From Monosiga brevicollis MX1 (lineage: Eukaryota; Opisthokonta; Choanoflagellata; Craspedida; Salpingoecidae): a DNA stretch of 64,000 nucleotides. The notes beneath the pieces were generated by a model. That model made no database searches. It had not been told where the DNA came from and saw only the letters and a list, made by a program, of their open reading frames with translations. The position numbers were made by a program, and so were the translations under genes. Below, in pieces: positions 10,751 to 23,600 of this stretch (position 1 is the stretch's first letter; each line of letters begins with the position of its first letter). Location of the stretch: positions 17,820 to 81,819 of the forward strand of contig NW_001865077.1 in NCBI RefSeq assembly GCF_000002865.3, in the 5' to 3' direction.

Positions 10751-11157
10751 CTGCTCAAAAGTTCGTGCGACTGATCCACCTGTGATGATGTTGCTACGAA
10801 CCTTCACACCTCTAAAATACTTTCACGAATCGATCAAACCTCTCGAAATAGCACCAAACTGTCCGCTACCCTGCAGTGAAATTGAAGCAACTCTCTACGT
10901 ATCAGACCAAATTAGAAAGAGTCTCTAATCTCGCTTCGCGTTGACGAACCCTTCTCTTTTCTAGGACCACAGTCTCTTCACATTCTCTGACTTTGTCGCA
11001 ACAGGACAAATGTCCCGTCCAACACTTATTTTAATACGCTAAATTGGAATTAGTTGAAGGTTTCATAACATGATCAGAGTGACTTTGTGCGGTAAAGAGT
11101 TAGCTTCTCAACGACGTTGTCAAAAACTGGACATTTGCTGGCGCCATCTCTGTCTCT

Positions 11158-11158
11158 T

Positions 11159-11220
<62 letters not shown>
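11158..11220 (+). repeat. (CT)n tract abutting an assembly gap
   Basis: A pure CT run continues to the first N at 11221, so its true length is unknown. Confidence 0.95.
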
Positions 11221-11567
11221 NNNNNNNNNNNNNNNNNNNNNNNNNNNNNNNNNNNNNNNNNNNNNNNNNNNNNNNNNNNNNNNNNNNNNNNNNNNNNNNN
11301 NNNNNNNNNNNNNNNNNNNNNNNNNNNNNNNNNNNNNNNNNNNNNNNNNNNNNNNNNNNNNNNNNNNNNNNNNNNNNNNNNNNNNNNNNNNNNNNNNNNN
11401 NNNNNNNNNNNNNNNNNNNNNNNNNNNNNNNNNNNNNNNNNNNNNNNNNNNNNNNNNNNNNNNNNNNNNNNNNNNNNNNNNNNNNNNNNNNNNNNNNNNN
11501 NNNNNNNNNNNNNNNNNNNNNNNNNNNNNNNNNNNNNNNNNNNNNNNNNNNNNNNNNNNNNNNNNNN
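11221..11567. other. Assembly gap (N run)
   Basis: 347 undetermined bases upstream of the secreted coiled-coil gene. The gap may hide part of its promoter or 5' UTR and more CT repeat. Confidence 1.
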
Positions 11568-11706
11568 TCGTGTGGTGTCGTGCGATCCGGTGAGTGGCGC
11601 GCTTCGACGTTGGAACTCACGTGCCGTGCGCGCGCTCTCGTTCTGCTGACTCACGACGCCTGGGGTTCCTTTTGCTCCGGCTGGTCCTTGAAATTTGGCA
11701 GTAGAG

Positions 11707-14352
11707 ATGGCACGAGCAAGCCTGCTGTGGCTTCTGGTGGTCGGGGTCACCGTCGTCGCTGCCACTGGTGAACCAGGCATCACCACGAACGATGGAGCCA
11801 TGATCATTGAGGCCGATGCCGTGACCGTCACCACTCCCAATGGCGACTACACCATTGGTCATGCCGATGCTCAGGTTCCACTTTCCTCCCATCCGCCTCC
11901 CCCACCCCCATTCCAGCCTCCTCTCCTTCTTAATTTGTATTCCTGAAGAAGAACAAAATGCCCTTGTTCCCTTTCCGATCCCCCAAATACTGCCCGATTC
12001 CTTCCTCACCTTTTGTGCGACTGGTCCACAGGCCGAAGCGGCTCACGAACGCATCGATGCCGTCAACGCTTCGCTGAAACGGGCCGAGCAAGTCGCCGAG
12101 GAAAGCAACCTTCGGCTAGAGGCCACTAGGGCCGACCTTCAAAAGGTCAACGCCTCCGCTCTTGCCAATTCAGCCGTCAATGGCCAATTGGCCAGTTCCG
12201 TTGATGCCCTCAACGCCTCCCTAGAAGCCCTGGTGCACTCCGCCGGCACGACCAGCCAGGCTCTGTCCGATCGTCTTGACGCTGTCAACGCGTCGCTAAA
12301 GCGGGCCGAGGAGACCGCCGAGGAACGCAACCTTCGGCTCGAGGCCATCATGGCCGACCTTCAAGAGGTCAACGCCTCCTCCCTTGCCAATTCAGCCGTC
12401 AATGGCCAGCTGGCCAGTTCCGTTGATGCCCTCAACACCTCGCTGGAAGCCCTTGTCCACTCCGCTGCCATGACCAATCAGACCCTGTCCAATCGCCTCG
12501 ATGCCGTCAACGCAGATATTCACGCCCTTGTTCGTTCCTGCTTTTTTTTTTTTTTTTTTTTTTTTGCCTTCTCCCTCGGTCCCTCCCGACTTGTTGCACG
12601 TTGAACTTTGAATGTCGCTCTCTCCGGAGCTCACGCCCATTCCTCCTCCTTTCCTCAACTTTCCTATGCCCGCTAGAATGCCACCACCGATCGCATGGCC
12701 CAATGTGCGCGCAGCGACGGCATGTGCGTTGCCCGCCAAGCTGCTCGCTGCTGCTCCCCACGCTCCACAAATTTCCGTCTTTGACAGAGACCTGCCCAGC
12801 CTCATCCATGCCGTGTTGTCATCGCAGCTACAACGCCGATACAGACGACTGCGTTATCTTGAAGCGCAGAGAGGCTGATGCGAGCACCGCCCCATTCACG
12901 CGCCATCGGTGCCAAGTCCCGGAATGGAATGAAATCACACAAACAGGCACCATGTCGTACACATTTACACCCTATGACTGTGGAGGGGTTTTGCCCATGG
13001 GTGATTGCGATGGCATGATGAAGCGCAACAAACATTGCGGCTCGGACGAGGATTTCCGAATTAATCTGTGTGTTTTCGCGCCTCGCCCCATTTGCTTGCC
13101 ACCTGACTCCCCCGTCCTCCTTGTCGGGCTGATCAACTGCCTGCCTGACCCGCCTTCCCCCTGCCACAGACCAACGCCGACAGCAGGTCCATCGATGGTA
13201 GTAAGTCACGGATCCGCCTCCGACCCCTAGTTCCTGGTATCAAGCAACTTTACCTTTGCCAACATTTTCCTCGCCTTTCTCATGATCATTGCTTTCCGTT
13301 TTCCACAAAACCTCGTGCGCACAGTGGTGGGTGGGCTCGGCTTGCGGTGCACCATCGATTGAAGGTATGGCAAAGCAGATGCTTGCGCATGGTTCACAAC
13401 GCAAACTATTGCGTCCCCTGGTCATCGCTCCCTCCTCCTAACTCGCCGTGTCTGACCCTTTCTCCTCTGGAACCCAGTCATCTTCTATTGCTACAACAAC
13501 GTACCAGCGCCAGCAACGGCCTACGGCGTGGCCAATCGTCTCGAGAACGAGTACTTTACACGCACGCTTTGTCATGTCCCAGCTGGCTACGACTCTTCAA
13601 GTGACACCCATGACTACACTTTCACCGCAAGCGATTGCCGCGGCGTCTACCCGACCGGCGACTGTGACGGCTTTTTGGTCAGAGCAAGTCAATCTGGCTC
13701 AGATCAAGACTTTCAAGTATGGTACCGCGCCCGATAGCTTGCCCTGCATCATGCTCAAACCCTCAATAATGTTTCCAAATTAGGTCTTTACTCCCGCCAC
13801 CTCAGGCAACAATCAACCCAGAGTCTCTTGGTACACAGGTGGCTCATCATCTAACCCGCCCGACGTTTCGGCACTCTACTATTGCTACAAGAAGTCGCCC
13901 CCGTGGGAGCGTGTAAACTGCAGGGTCACCAACCTTCCACGCACGGAGTCATCAAACAGCAAATCCTGTAAGAGCAACGCCTTGTCTCTACATTTATGTT
14001 AACTTTTGCTAGCTCGGAATCTCAAGCCTGAACACGACATCTGGCCGACCTTAGACACGTTTACAGCCGCTGACTGTGGTGGCAGTCTACCCCAGGGCAC
14101 CAACTGTGATTCTTTCTTGGTGGAAGCAGCTCAGGTACGGTTCATTCAAGTTGGAACGAGTGCAGACAGTGTGTCATGTGCCTATTGTACTCACTTTTTT
14201 TTTTCTGCGGATAGAATGGTCCCGATGAGGATTGGGGAGTCGCTGGCCCCGAAGACGGTGTGGCCCCCACTCTCACCTGGTACAATACATTACACAACTA
14301 CGCCCTCTCGGCTTCAGTCAATGTGTACTGCTATGACAATCTAGTTGCTTGA
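11707..14352 (+). CDS. Secreted coiled-coil protein with three copies of an unnamed Cys domain
   Basis: Ten exons (11707-11874, 12032-12529, 12677-12723, 12828-13067, 13170-13200, 13325-13364, 13478-13716, 13784-13967, 14013-14134, 14215-14352) keep phase throughout and give 568 residues. MARASLLWLLVVGVTVVAA is a clear signal peptide. Residues about 57-222 are a heptad-like helix made of two 74-residue tandem repeats and the start of a third, with units such as RLDAVNASLKRAEE and SSVDALNASLEALV and many NAS/NTS sites. The rest is three repeats of about 100 residues, each with a Cys-x-Val start, an FTxxDCxGxxPxGDCDxF core, an acidic DxDF/DEDW element, then WY/WW and a closing YCY. I know no family name for it. 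The architecture (stalk plus tandem heads) suggests an oligomeric extracellular adhesin or lectin, which is inference. It converges with the receptor gene 339 bp away. Confidence 0.85.
12050..12529 (+). repeat. 222-bp coding tandem repeat (two full copies, third partial)
   Basis: The phrase encoding R(I/L)DAVNA starts at 12050, 12272 and 12494, a constant spacing of 222 bp. Copies one and two are nearly identical in the stretch encoding NSAVNGQLASSVDALN, so the duplication is recent or kept homogeneous. Confidence 0.9.
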
Positions 14353-14691
14353 GGGCACTGTTCCACCCTGCAAGCAGCTGTGCAGACCCCTTTTGATTTC
14401 AAAGCAGAGCAACCCGCCCCAGTCGGTTGACCAAGACTTAGTTATATTTCCCCTTGATGGTGTGGCCCTGTCGATGGCTATTTTCAATTTACAAGTTGAG
14501 AGAGCTGGATTGGTATGCAAGGCACAATTTTGCGTAAATTTCCGCGTTAAACAAAAGAATTTGCTCATGCATGTGAAGAGGAAGCACAACACAATCGGGT
14601 ACAAGTATGTACATGAATCCATTTGGAGGTCCGTCGCTAGCGTTGCAAAGGAGTCACAATGTGGTGCGCCAAGCGGCTTTTCCGTGGCGTT
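14353..14691. other. Convergent 3' spacer
   Basis: The 339 bp between two convergent stop codons hold no supported gene. Confidence 0.6.
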
Positions 14692-17600
14692 TTAAATGTA
14701 TGAGGAGTTTGCATCGTCATCCTCGGCTACGTCCAAACCAGCTGTAGCGTAGGTGGGGTTTGCATAGCTTGTGTGTTTGCTCGCTTGCGGTTTCTCCAAC
14801 ACTGTGTGGGCACTCGCGCGACGATGGCGAATGTACACGACTACAATCACCACAAGAACCACAATGACGATGACAACTCCAACAGCAATGCCTACGCTAC
14901 TGCCGCCTCCACCACCCCCACTCTGATCGGCGCCGGCACCACCAGCCTTTGTTGATGATGGATTGGGGAACAAAGTTGAGTCAGGCTGCTGAATTGTACC
15001 ATCACGCAGAGTTGTCATCGAGTTGATCGTGCTTGAAGCAGATGGCGAAACGCTTGATCCGTCACTCGATGTGGTTGTTGGATTTGAGGTGGTCGAGGTT
15101 GCATTACTAGCAATTTCCACCGGGTCGGGCGCCAGCTGGGCCTCGTAATCAAAGACTCGCGGCGAGAGATTGTTGTCCGAGTCCACCACATACAGTGTAC
15201 TCGTGGTCACGCCGGCATCGTTGCGGCGACGCCGCTGAAAGTGATCCGTCACATGAATAACCCAGAAGCTCGAGACGGGCAAATCGACACGTGTTCCATC
15301 AACGCTGCGCGACACGCGGGTGGCCTTGAATCGACCCGGCAGCACAACCTGGGTCAAGCGGGGGCCCGTGACAAGGGTCTGTGATGCAAAGGTACCCACG
15401 CGCGACGAGGCGTTAAAAACCATCTCCACCTCGCCCGTGGGATTGGCCAATGGGATGACGGAACGTGGCTCCCAGCTGTGAATGAGGCAAAACAGACCAC
15501 TGATGCTCGGCGAGCGGACCACAAAATCAAAGCCGCTGCTGACCGCAGCCATGTGCAACAGTTTGTACGCGCTCACAGACTCGACGAGAGCCAGCTCGGG
15601 CTTGCCAAGCACGTTGCTGTACTTCATGTCAACCTCGAATTTGGTAAAGCGACCCTGAAGTGTGGTCATGACCTCCCATGCCACGACCTTGCTAGTATCG
15701 GGCGCCAAACTGCCCACGTCCACGTCCTCGAGTTGCGGCGGGGTGACAGGCACACCATTCAAGCTTGTGCTCTGAAGCTCAAACCCGACAAGTAAGCCTT
15801 TTTCATTCTCCGTGATCTGAGGCTGCTGGGAGGACACCGATAGTCCTATAGCGGTGCCGTTGCCGTGGTTGTGCACCACAACGGCCAAGGTCGCCGGCTG
15901 GGCTGCTTCCTTCACGTCAGTGAAAGGATCGTCAGAGACAACGTACTCCTGCAAAAAGTAATGCACCGTCATCCGAGGATCAGGCTGCACCACGATCGTG
16001 TCAGGAAAAAGTTCCACCTCGACCCGAATGCCATTAATCGTGTAATACAACATCCCACCGACGTAATACTCCTCCATGGAGGGCGAGGGCGCAGCCAGCC
16101 GATTGGGAATCATCAGCCACGTGGCAGTGCCTACGCCAGTGCTTGGCAAGTCTGCCCCTTGCCCAGCCATGGGTTGCAAATCACCCAGGTAGCTGACGTT
16201 GCCAATCTCAAAGACGTGCAGTGCCACAGCACCGGTGGCAACATGCGTGATCACAAACTGCACGCTAATGTTCGTCAAAGGTTCAGCATCTTCATTGGAA
16301 ATTTGAAGGCGAGCTTCAAACGCCGAGCGGGTCAGAACCAGCTCCTGCTCAATCATGATGGTGACCTTGGCACAGACGCCAGCTTTACGCGCCGCCGCGT
16401 CTCGCGCCACTCGAAACGACTCGACCGCGCCGTGATATGCGCTTAGAATATCAGGGTACCCCAGCATGCGCGCCGATGATGAGTCGCTTCGCAACTGCTC
16501 AAACCGATGTTCAATCTCCGTGAGATTGAAAAGCGACTCCTCTGCAATGTCAAGACTCCCAGCAATCCAGGCAGCTGCGGTAGCGTTGTACTTCTCATAC
16601 CATGCGCGCGCCTTGCTAGCATTCACATCAGCTGGCAGGGCCGTCATCAGGCTTTGAAGCTCGCTTTCAGACACAAGAGCCCCCATGTCTCCACTCTCTG
16701 CCAAGGCAGGCATAAAGTGTGTCGCTTGAAATGATGGGTCGTAGCTGAAGGCCAATGTGTCGTTGCCGGCGCCAAAGACGGCATGCAGGAAGAGCGCGTA
16801 GTTCTCCAACCACTGAGCAGCCTGGTAAGCTGTCTCAGCCGCAAGATCTTCGTCCGCATCTCGACGCACCACCTCCCAAAATGATGGCGTCATGTCACGA
16901 CGCCGACGCAAGCCTCCAGCACTGATTGTTGAGCCAATGGTTGCCATGCAAATGGCTCCAGCAAAAGCAGCCTCCGCCACTACATGCGATGCAGCACCTG
17001 ATGGTTAGCTAAAATATGCAATCAATGTCCCACCCTCTTTCTTGCCCAAAAGCCCTTGGTAAACGGCCGGCACAATTCCCCGCCCTCAAATTTCCTCTTT
17101 TTGCATGCTCTCCCCTGTCTCCAATATCTCTCTACTTAACTTTGTGGCAGCGAGTTGACTTACAACGACCATAGGGGCCGGTACAACCAAGGACAATATT
17201 GCCGGCGCATTGAATAATGCCAAGAGCGTTGGCATCACAGAATGGAACGTTGAGAAGAGCACCCGGGCAGCCACCAATGAGGCAGTCAATCAAGGCACGT
17301 GGGATGCGCTTGGCCATGTCCTTGGCATTTTGGCACTTTAAACTCAGCGCCGCAGCCGCTGCAGATCCGAGGCATGTATTGCCCATACAGTTGGCCACAA
17401 CGTCGCCCATTGAGCAAAAGTCGCCACAGCCGCCCCCAATCGTATTACCTACACCAGTGACCCGGCCGCCGCCGTTCCCAGCGGTACGAGCCACGGATCG
17501 AGCTCCTCCACAAAAGCTTGGGCGAACGCTGCCGACTCTGCCCTGCCGAAGCTCGATGGTCGTGCCTCGAGTTTCCGTGCCACGACATTGAAAGGAGTAA

Positions 17601-20600
17601 GTGAAGAGGCCAGCTCTTCCACCACAGATGAATCGGTCCTCTTCACCGGGGCCACCTGAGCCACCGCCGCCCCCGTCGTTCCCTCCGTTGTCACCGCCAT
17701 TGTCACCGCCATTATTTCCCCCGTTACCGCCAGGCCCGTCGTCATCGTTGCTGCCACCACCACCATTGCCGTCGTCGTCATCAGAGGGATTGGAGATGGT
17801 GGTATTGTCATCATCATCGTAGAGGCCGTTGTCGCCATCTGCGAAGCTAGCCACTCGGTCATCGCTTTCATCGTCATCGTTGTCAGCTCGTCGCATGCGG
17901 GCCGTGCTGGCGTTGCCATCTGATACAATCACCTCGTAGGAGTAGATGATGGTGGTCTGCGCTGGTAGGCGATTCACGGGCTCGTAGAGGGGTATAAGCT
18001 GCACGTTTGGATGCACGCTTGGCAAGGATAGGCGAGGCTCGTCGGCTGCAATCAGACCGTGGTTGGTAATGATAAAGTCAATCTGCTCAATGTCTCCATA
18101 TGCCAAGCGGTCCACGTCCACGAAAATGGGGTCGATGGTCACCACAGGCACGGGAACGCGCGTCTCAAAGACGGCTTCAAGCGTGAAGCTATACTCGTCG
18201 TCAATCTGAGTCGGGCTGACTGACCAGATGTAGCTGACGGTCTTGCGAGCTAAAAACAAAGGTGTCAACCCCAAATTGTCGTTGACACGAATCACAGCAG
18301 AGTCAACGTCATGACCCAAGGCTTGCGCGCTGACTTGATACGTGCCCTCGGGCACATTGCGAAATATGACGGTGCCATTGGGACCGGTCGTCAGCACTCG
18401 ACTGAAGGCTCGACTTTGCCCCACCAGGCGCACCACTGCATCTGACACGTTTGGCGCACCTTCTGCAAAAAATGTATACTCATCCTCCACGACGATGGCG
18501 ACGTCAAAGGTCGCAGTGCTGGCTACCACGTAGTCGATCTGTACTTGAACAGAGTTCAGGAATGTGCTTGTGGCGGCGGATCGCACGACCACGGTGGCCG
18601 TGTCGCGTTGGAGGGTGGCATCCGCCTGCGGCGTGAACACCAGACCAATTTGCAGACTCGTATTTGCCGCGAGGCTGGGGATGGTGGCCGTCGTGGTGGA
18701 GAGCAGCGAGTGGCCTTCGGGCAATACCACCACTAGTGGGGGCGTGCTCGTACTTCCGACGTTTCGAAGAGTGACGACGCGGCTCGTTGACACATTTCTC
18801 ACGGCTGTGACAGCCATATAAGTCGTCGATATTTCAAGCTGGGCGCGGGGCGGGGTAAAGGTCACCACCACCGTTACTGGAACAAACACACCATACTTGG
18901 CCTCAGTGACCCGCACACCCAGCACGAGGGTGCCTGCAAAGGTTGGCGCCGACGAAACATGCAAACTCAAGTCGGTAAAAGACCCAGCCATTAAAGATTC
19001 CTCATGTACGGAAGCGGTGAGACGTATGCCTTGAGGGATGCTGGCACCGTACAAACCCGCTAGGGCTACGTGAAGCTGATCAATGGCCACAGAAGAAGGA
19101 TTTGTGATGCGTGCCAAAAACAGTGAGCCATTGAAGCCGGAATCGAGTGACAATTGCACGGCTGACAGCGAGCTTTCCAAGCCTGCCACCTCAACCACAG
19201 TCGAGTCCTCTGGCGATGTGGCATTGGGATGCGAAACGCCAAGGGAATAAGCCCCGATGTTGGACAAGCTGAGCTGCACGGAAAAGTGACCGGTCGAGTT
19301 TGTCTTTGCCGTTAAAACGGAGGCTTGTGAAACGCTTCGACGGCGACGACGCACTGCAGGACCGCTTAGTTGCTGCACCCTAGATATGGAAAAGGCATTG
19401 TGACCGTCAAGGAGTCGTTAGCGCGCTGCGTGGGAAAGAAGTCTGAAGAGACCCTGGCATCACATCTGTGTTCACTTACCAGATTCGAACGCCAAGGTCA
19501 TTTAGACTACCCAGGGACACTCTAGGATGAGTTTTGGACACCACCCCCGCTAACACAATTTGGACTGGTGCTCCCCGAATACCCGCACCCCCCGTCGACA
19601 AAATGCTCGTCGTGTAGGGAAACGGTACCTCCACATCCCAGGCTGCAACACCGGCTGCAAAAGAGTTGCGCGCCTGCACCAGAAACTCGTGCGGCTCCGA
19701 AGCACTCGTGGCAACTGGCCAGACAACTGTATTCCCGTCAATAAAGGCGCCGTTTGGGCCGTCCATCAAGACCCAGTGGATCTCTCCGTTTCCGGCTTGC
19801 AGTTCCAAACGCTGGGAGAAACGATCGCCGGGCAACAAAGTGCCCGAAGGTATGGGTCGAATCACGGGGCGCACATACTCCTGAGCACACCGATCTCCAA
19901 AGTACTGCAGCCGGCAGTAGCACTCGCCAAAGACGCAGTAGGCCCGCGATGGAGGGCAGTCCGTTTGAGGACAATCTCCAACGTAGGTAAAAGCCAGACC
20001 CGTAGCAGGGCCAACAAAGGTTTCTCCGCCGTCAAAGGACACTCGCACTTGAACTGAGGCCGGTTCTTGCCGGGGTGTCTGGCAAGCAACGTGCTCATCG
20101 TCGAGAACGGCGGCTGTGCTTGTCAGCGTGCCAAACTTACACACAACTTGACTGCGCTCGGCCGGCATGTTGTGTACCATCAGCACCACTCTGGTGCCAC
20201 CGTAATCTAGGCCGACTGGAGGTGAGAGGCTAGCAACCCATGGCAAGGGCAAGCAGTCCTCCCCATAATGACGATCGACGCATTCGTCGCAAGCAGCTCC
20301 CGCAAATGTGTTGTTTACACACACACAGCTGCCGCCTTCTCCACAGACGCCACGCGCTGAGCAAGGAACGCAGGGTTTGCAAGTAGAGCCGCCGTAGCCC
20401 GCAGCACAGCTTGAGCAAGCGTCGCCGGTAAACCCCAAAGCACACTCGATCACCACGGCAAGAAGACCAGTCACATTGCGAGCAGGAGACCCCGAGTCCG
20501 CCACAGCAACCTCCAGGACAAAGCCCTCGGGGTGGGTGGCCTTGCTGAGGGCGCACAACAGACTGAGCTGTCCCGTCGTCTCGTCCAGACTGAAACAGCC

Positions 20601-23600
20601 CGAGGGATCGTCGACGAGGATATATTGAAGACCAAACCCATCTCCTGTGTCAGGATCAGTGGCCTCCAGCCAGCGATGGGAGCCGACTTCATGCTCACGA
20701 ACCACGAGAACGGCCATGGACGCTGAGCTGAAGACAGGTGCATGGTCATTGACAACAGCGAGGTCGCACGGCAAGCAGCCGCAAGCTCCGGGGTAGTACA
20801 ACAGATTTGTTCCATCCAGGAATTGACTGTAACTGTTCTCTCCTTGCACCGTAACTTGGAAACTGCAACTGTATTGGGTCGTCTTGTAAATTTCCAGCAA
20901 TAACGGTGCAGGCACTTGTCCTGCGAGGTACACGCTGGCACTCCATCCAGAGGAAATTGGAAGTACGAGCTGTCCGGCCACGCGCAAAAGACCCTCCATG
21001 GAGTTGGTGACCAAGTCAAACCGATACCAACCGTCATGGGGCGGTGTGAAGAATGCTTCGTAGCGCACCCCAAAGTAGTCACTGGGGACACCAGAATAAG
21101 GTGCCTCCGAGCCAAAGTTTGATTCAAGGTGCAGAATGCGGTCGGTTGCAACTAGAGTGCTAAAGGTACGATCGGTATAGTACCGCACAATGGCGCCTGT
21201 GACAACGGTTTCACTCTCGATGGCGTCACACGACGGCAGTGGCTCGTTGCACAGGGCACCAGACCAGCCCGGCTCGCACATGCAGACCCCATCAGCTTGA
21301 CAGCACCCATGCACACACCCACCACACGTAATGTCGTGACCCAGTTGCCAGTTGGCGGGCTGCCAAAAGCGGGAGGCGTTGGCCGCAGCTGCTTCGGTGT
21401 CAAAGGGACCGGCCACCTCCCAAGCAAAAGCAGCCACCGATGTTGTGTGAGAAACGTTGATATGAAATGGAGCCCATCGGCTCGCAGTTGTGGCATCAAG
21501 GCGAACGGGCCCCACAGAGCCTGCATCCCCGAGTTGCCAGGTGCACGTCACCTGCGACTCAGTGCAGCGGGCGCGGTACCATCCCGCACCAGGAAACAAA
21601 AGCAACCCACGAAGCTGCACAGCAAAACCATCAGCGCCGATTGACGGCCACGGCGAATGGTCCCACTCGGCGGCCGTCGTTGCGAGCAACCCGCTTGCTG
21701 TGGGCGCATGCATGGATACATCATCAAAGTATGTCACACGCACGCCAGCACGTATACCGGCTCTGTGTGCGCAGCTGGCGTATTGACAAGCGTTGCCAGA
21801 GGCATTGACTGAACAGCTACAGCCGTGTGCGCCACATGTGCCGCCCGCGCCGCACGTGCTATCTCCAGGGCAGGCTGCAGCGGAGCAGTGAAAGTCCGTA
21901 AACGTTGTGAGAGAGGCATTGTGGCTTGGGTTGCCGCTATTACTGCTGCTGACATTGCTCGCTGTGGCAGCGTTGGCATCACACTGACACTGGCCGTTGA
22001 TACACACGCCTTCACCACCACACTCGTCGTACGCCGACCCAAAGGCAGGATGAAAACAGTTGTCATGAAAGAGACAATCGTCCGCTCGGCATCGAAGCTC
22101 CGCGCAAGTGTCGCCGGTGAAGCCACGACGGCAGCTGCAAAGGCCATTGAGACAGGTGCCTTGGCTGCTCCATGTACAATTCAAAGGGCAACTGCACATG
22201 TTGTTGTCGCTCCGTGAAAAAAGCGCAGAGGAGGGCACCAGATGCTCCATGAAGCCAGGCCCCTCCCAGTAGAGGCGGGCTGCAGCTGTGAACGTCTCTT
22301 CTTGAATGTCAAAACGGATTTGGTAATACCGATCCTGAGCAAGATGGATGGCTTGGGACCAGCCGGTCGTCCAGTCGATGAGCCTGACGTTTCCGACAAA
22401 CAGGCGGGCCACAACGCCACTTGTCCAAACACGAAAGGTGTACCAGCCCGATTGTGGTGGTTTCACCAGTCCAGACCACACGGCAGTAAAGTAGTCGGCA
22501 GGAACGGAGGGCCCTGGACTATCATAGCCGTAATCAAAATTGATGGTGGCTGCACGACCCACCTCAGCAGGATAAGCAGAGGTGACAGCATCTTCCAAGA
22601 TGCCATCAAATGCGCGAAACTGAAGGCCGGGGCTCAAGGTTTGATCAAATGTCGACCCAGAACAGGACGCTTCGGCTAACTCACATTGAGGCCCAGTATA
22701 ACCGGGCTCGCATGCACACGTCTCCGGTGCCACGCAACACCCGCGCCCCCCGCAGCCCCCCGTACACACAACCTCATGCAACAGCGCATGCGACGGTACT
22801 CCCACAAACAGCGACTCGTCCGCGCCCTGCGCCACCGCAGCGCTCTCATACGGACCCTGCCACTCAAACACCGCCGTCGTGCCGTAGCTCGTATGCTGCC
22901 ACTCCAGCTTCACGCGCACCGACTCGCCGCCCACAAGCAAAAGCCCGTTGCCAGAGTCCGCATAAGCGCTCTGGTTCAGATACATGCCGCAGGCCCCATT
23001 GGTACACCGCAGCCGAAACCGATACCAGCCCGTCGTCGTTGGCCGCACAAACCCCACAAACGTCGCGCTAAAGTCGTCCACAGACACGTCCGGACTCGGC
23101 CCGCCGTTGCCCAGGTCAAACGCCACCTCCGGCACCGCCAGCCCTATCCGCCGCTCATCAAACGCATATCCCTCATAGTACGTCGCATACAAGCCCGGCA
23201 CAATCGCCCGCTCGTTCCCACACACGCTCAGCTCGCACGCCTCGCCCATGTATCCGGCCTCGCACACGCACTGCCCGTCGCTGCCACAGCTTCCATGTCC
23301 CGAGCACCCCTCGTCCGTGGCACAGCCCGTCCGCGTGCATTGGCTCAGATCCACAAACCCGTCATAGCATTCACACAGTCCTGCCACACAGCGGCCCTGT
23401 CCGTTGCACTCGGCGTCCTGGCTACCGTAGGCTGGGTCGTGGCACGCATCTGTAAAACGGCACTCATCCGATCGGCACCGAAAGTGCTCACACGAGGCAC
23501 CAATATACAAGGCTGGGCAGACACAAGCGCCGTTGACGTTTATACCAGCATGATTACAGTCGATAAAGTCGGGGTAGCCACACCAAGTTCCACTTGTAGG

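Larger units (their letters stand above)
9770..11706. other. Repeat-rich intergenic region between divergent genes
   Basis: No coding gene is supported. It contains a degenerate 'tctctgtg' array (about 10080-10215), a 10-bp minisatellite (10606-10750), a CT run ending in an assembly gap, and unique sequence in between. Open frames here are translations of CT repeats. Confidence 0.7.
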
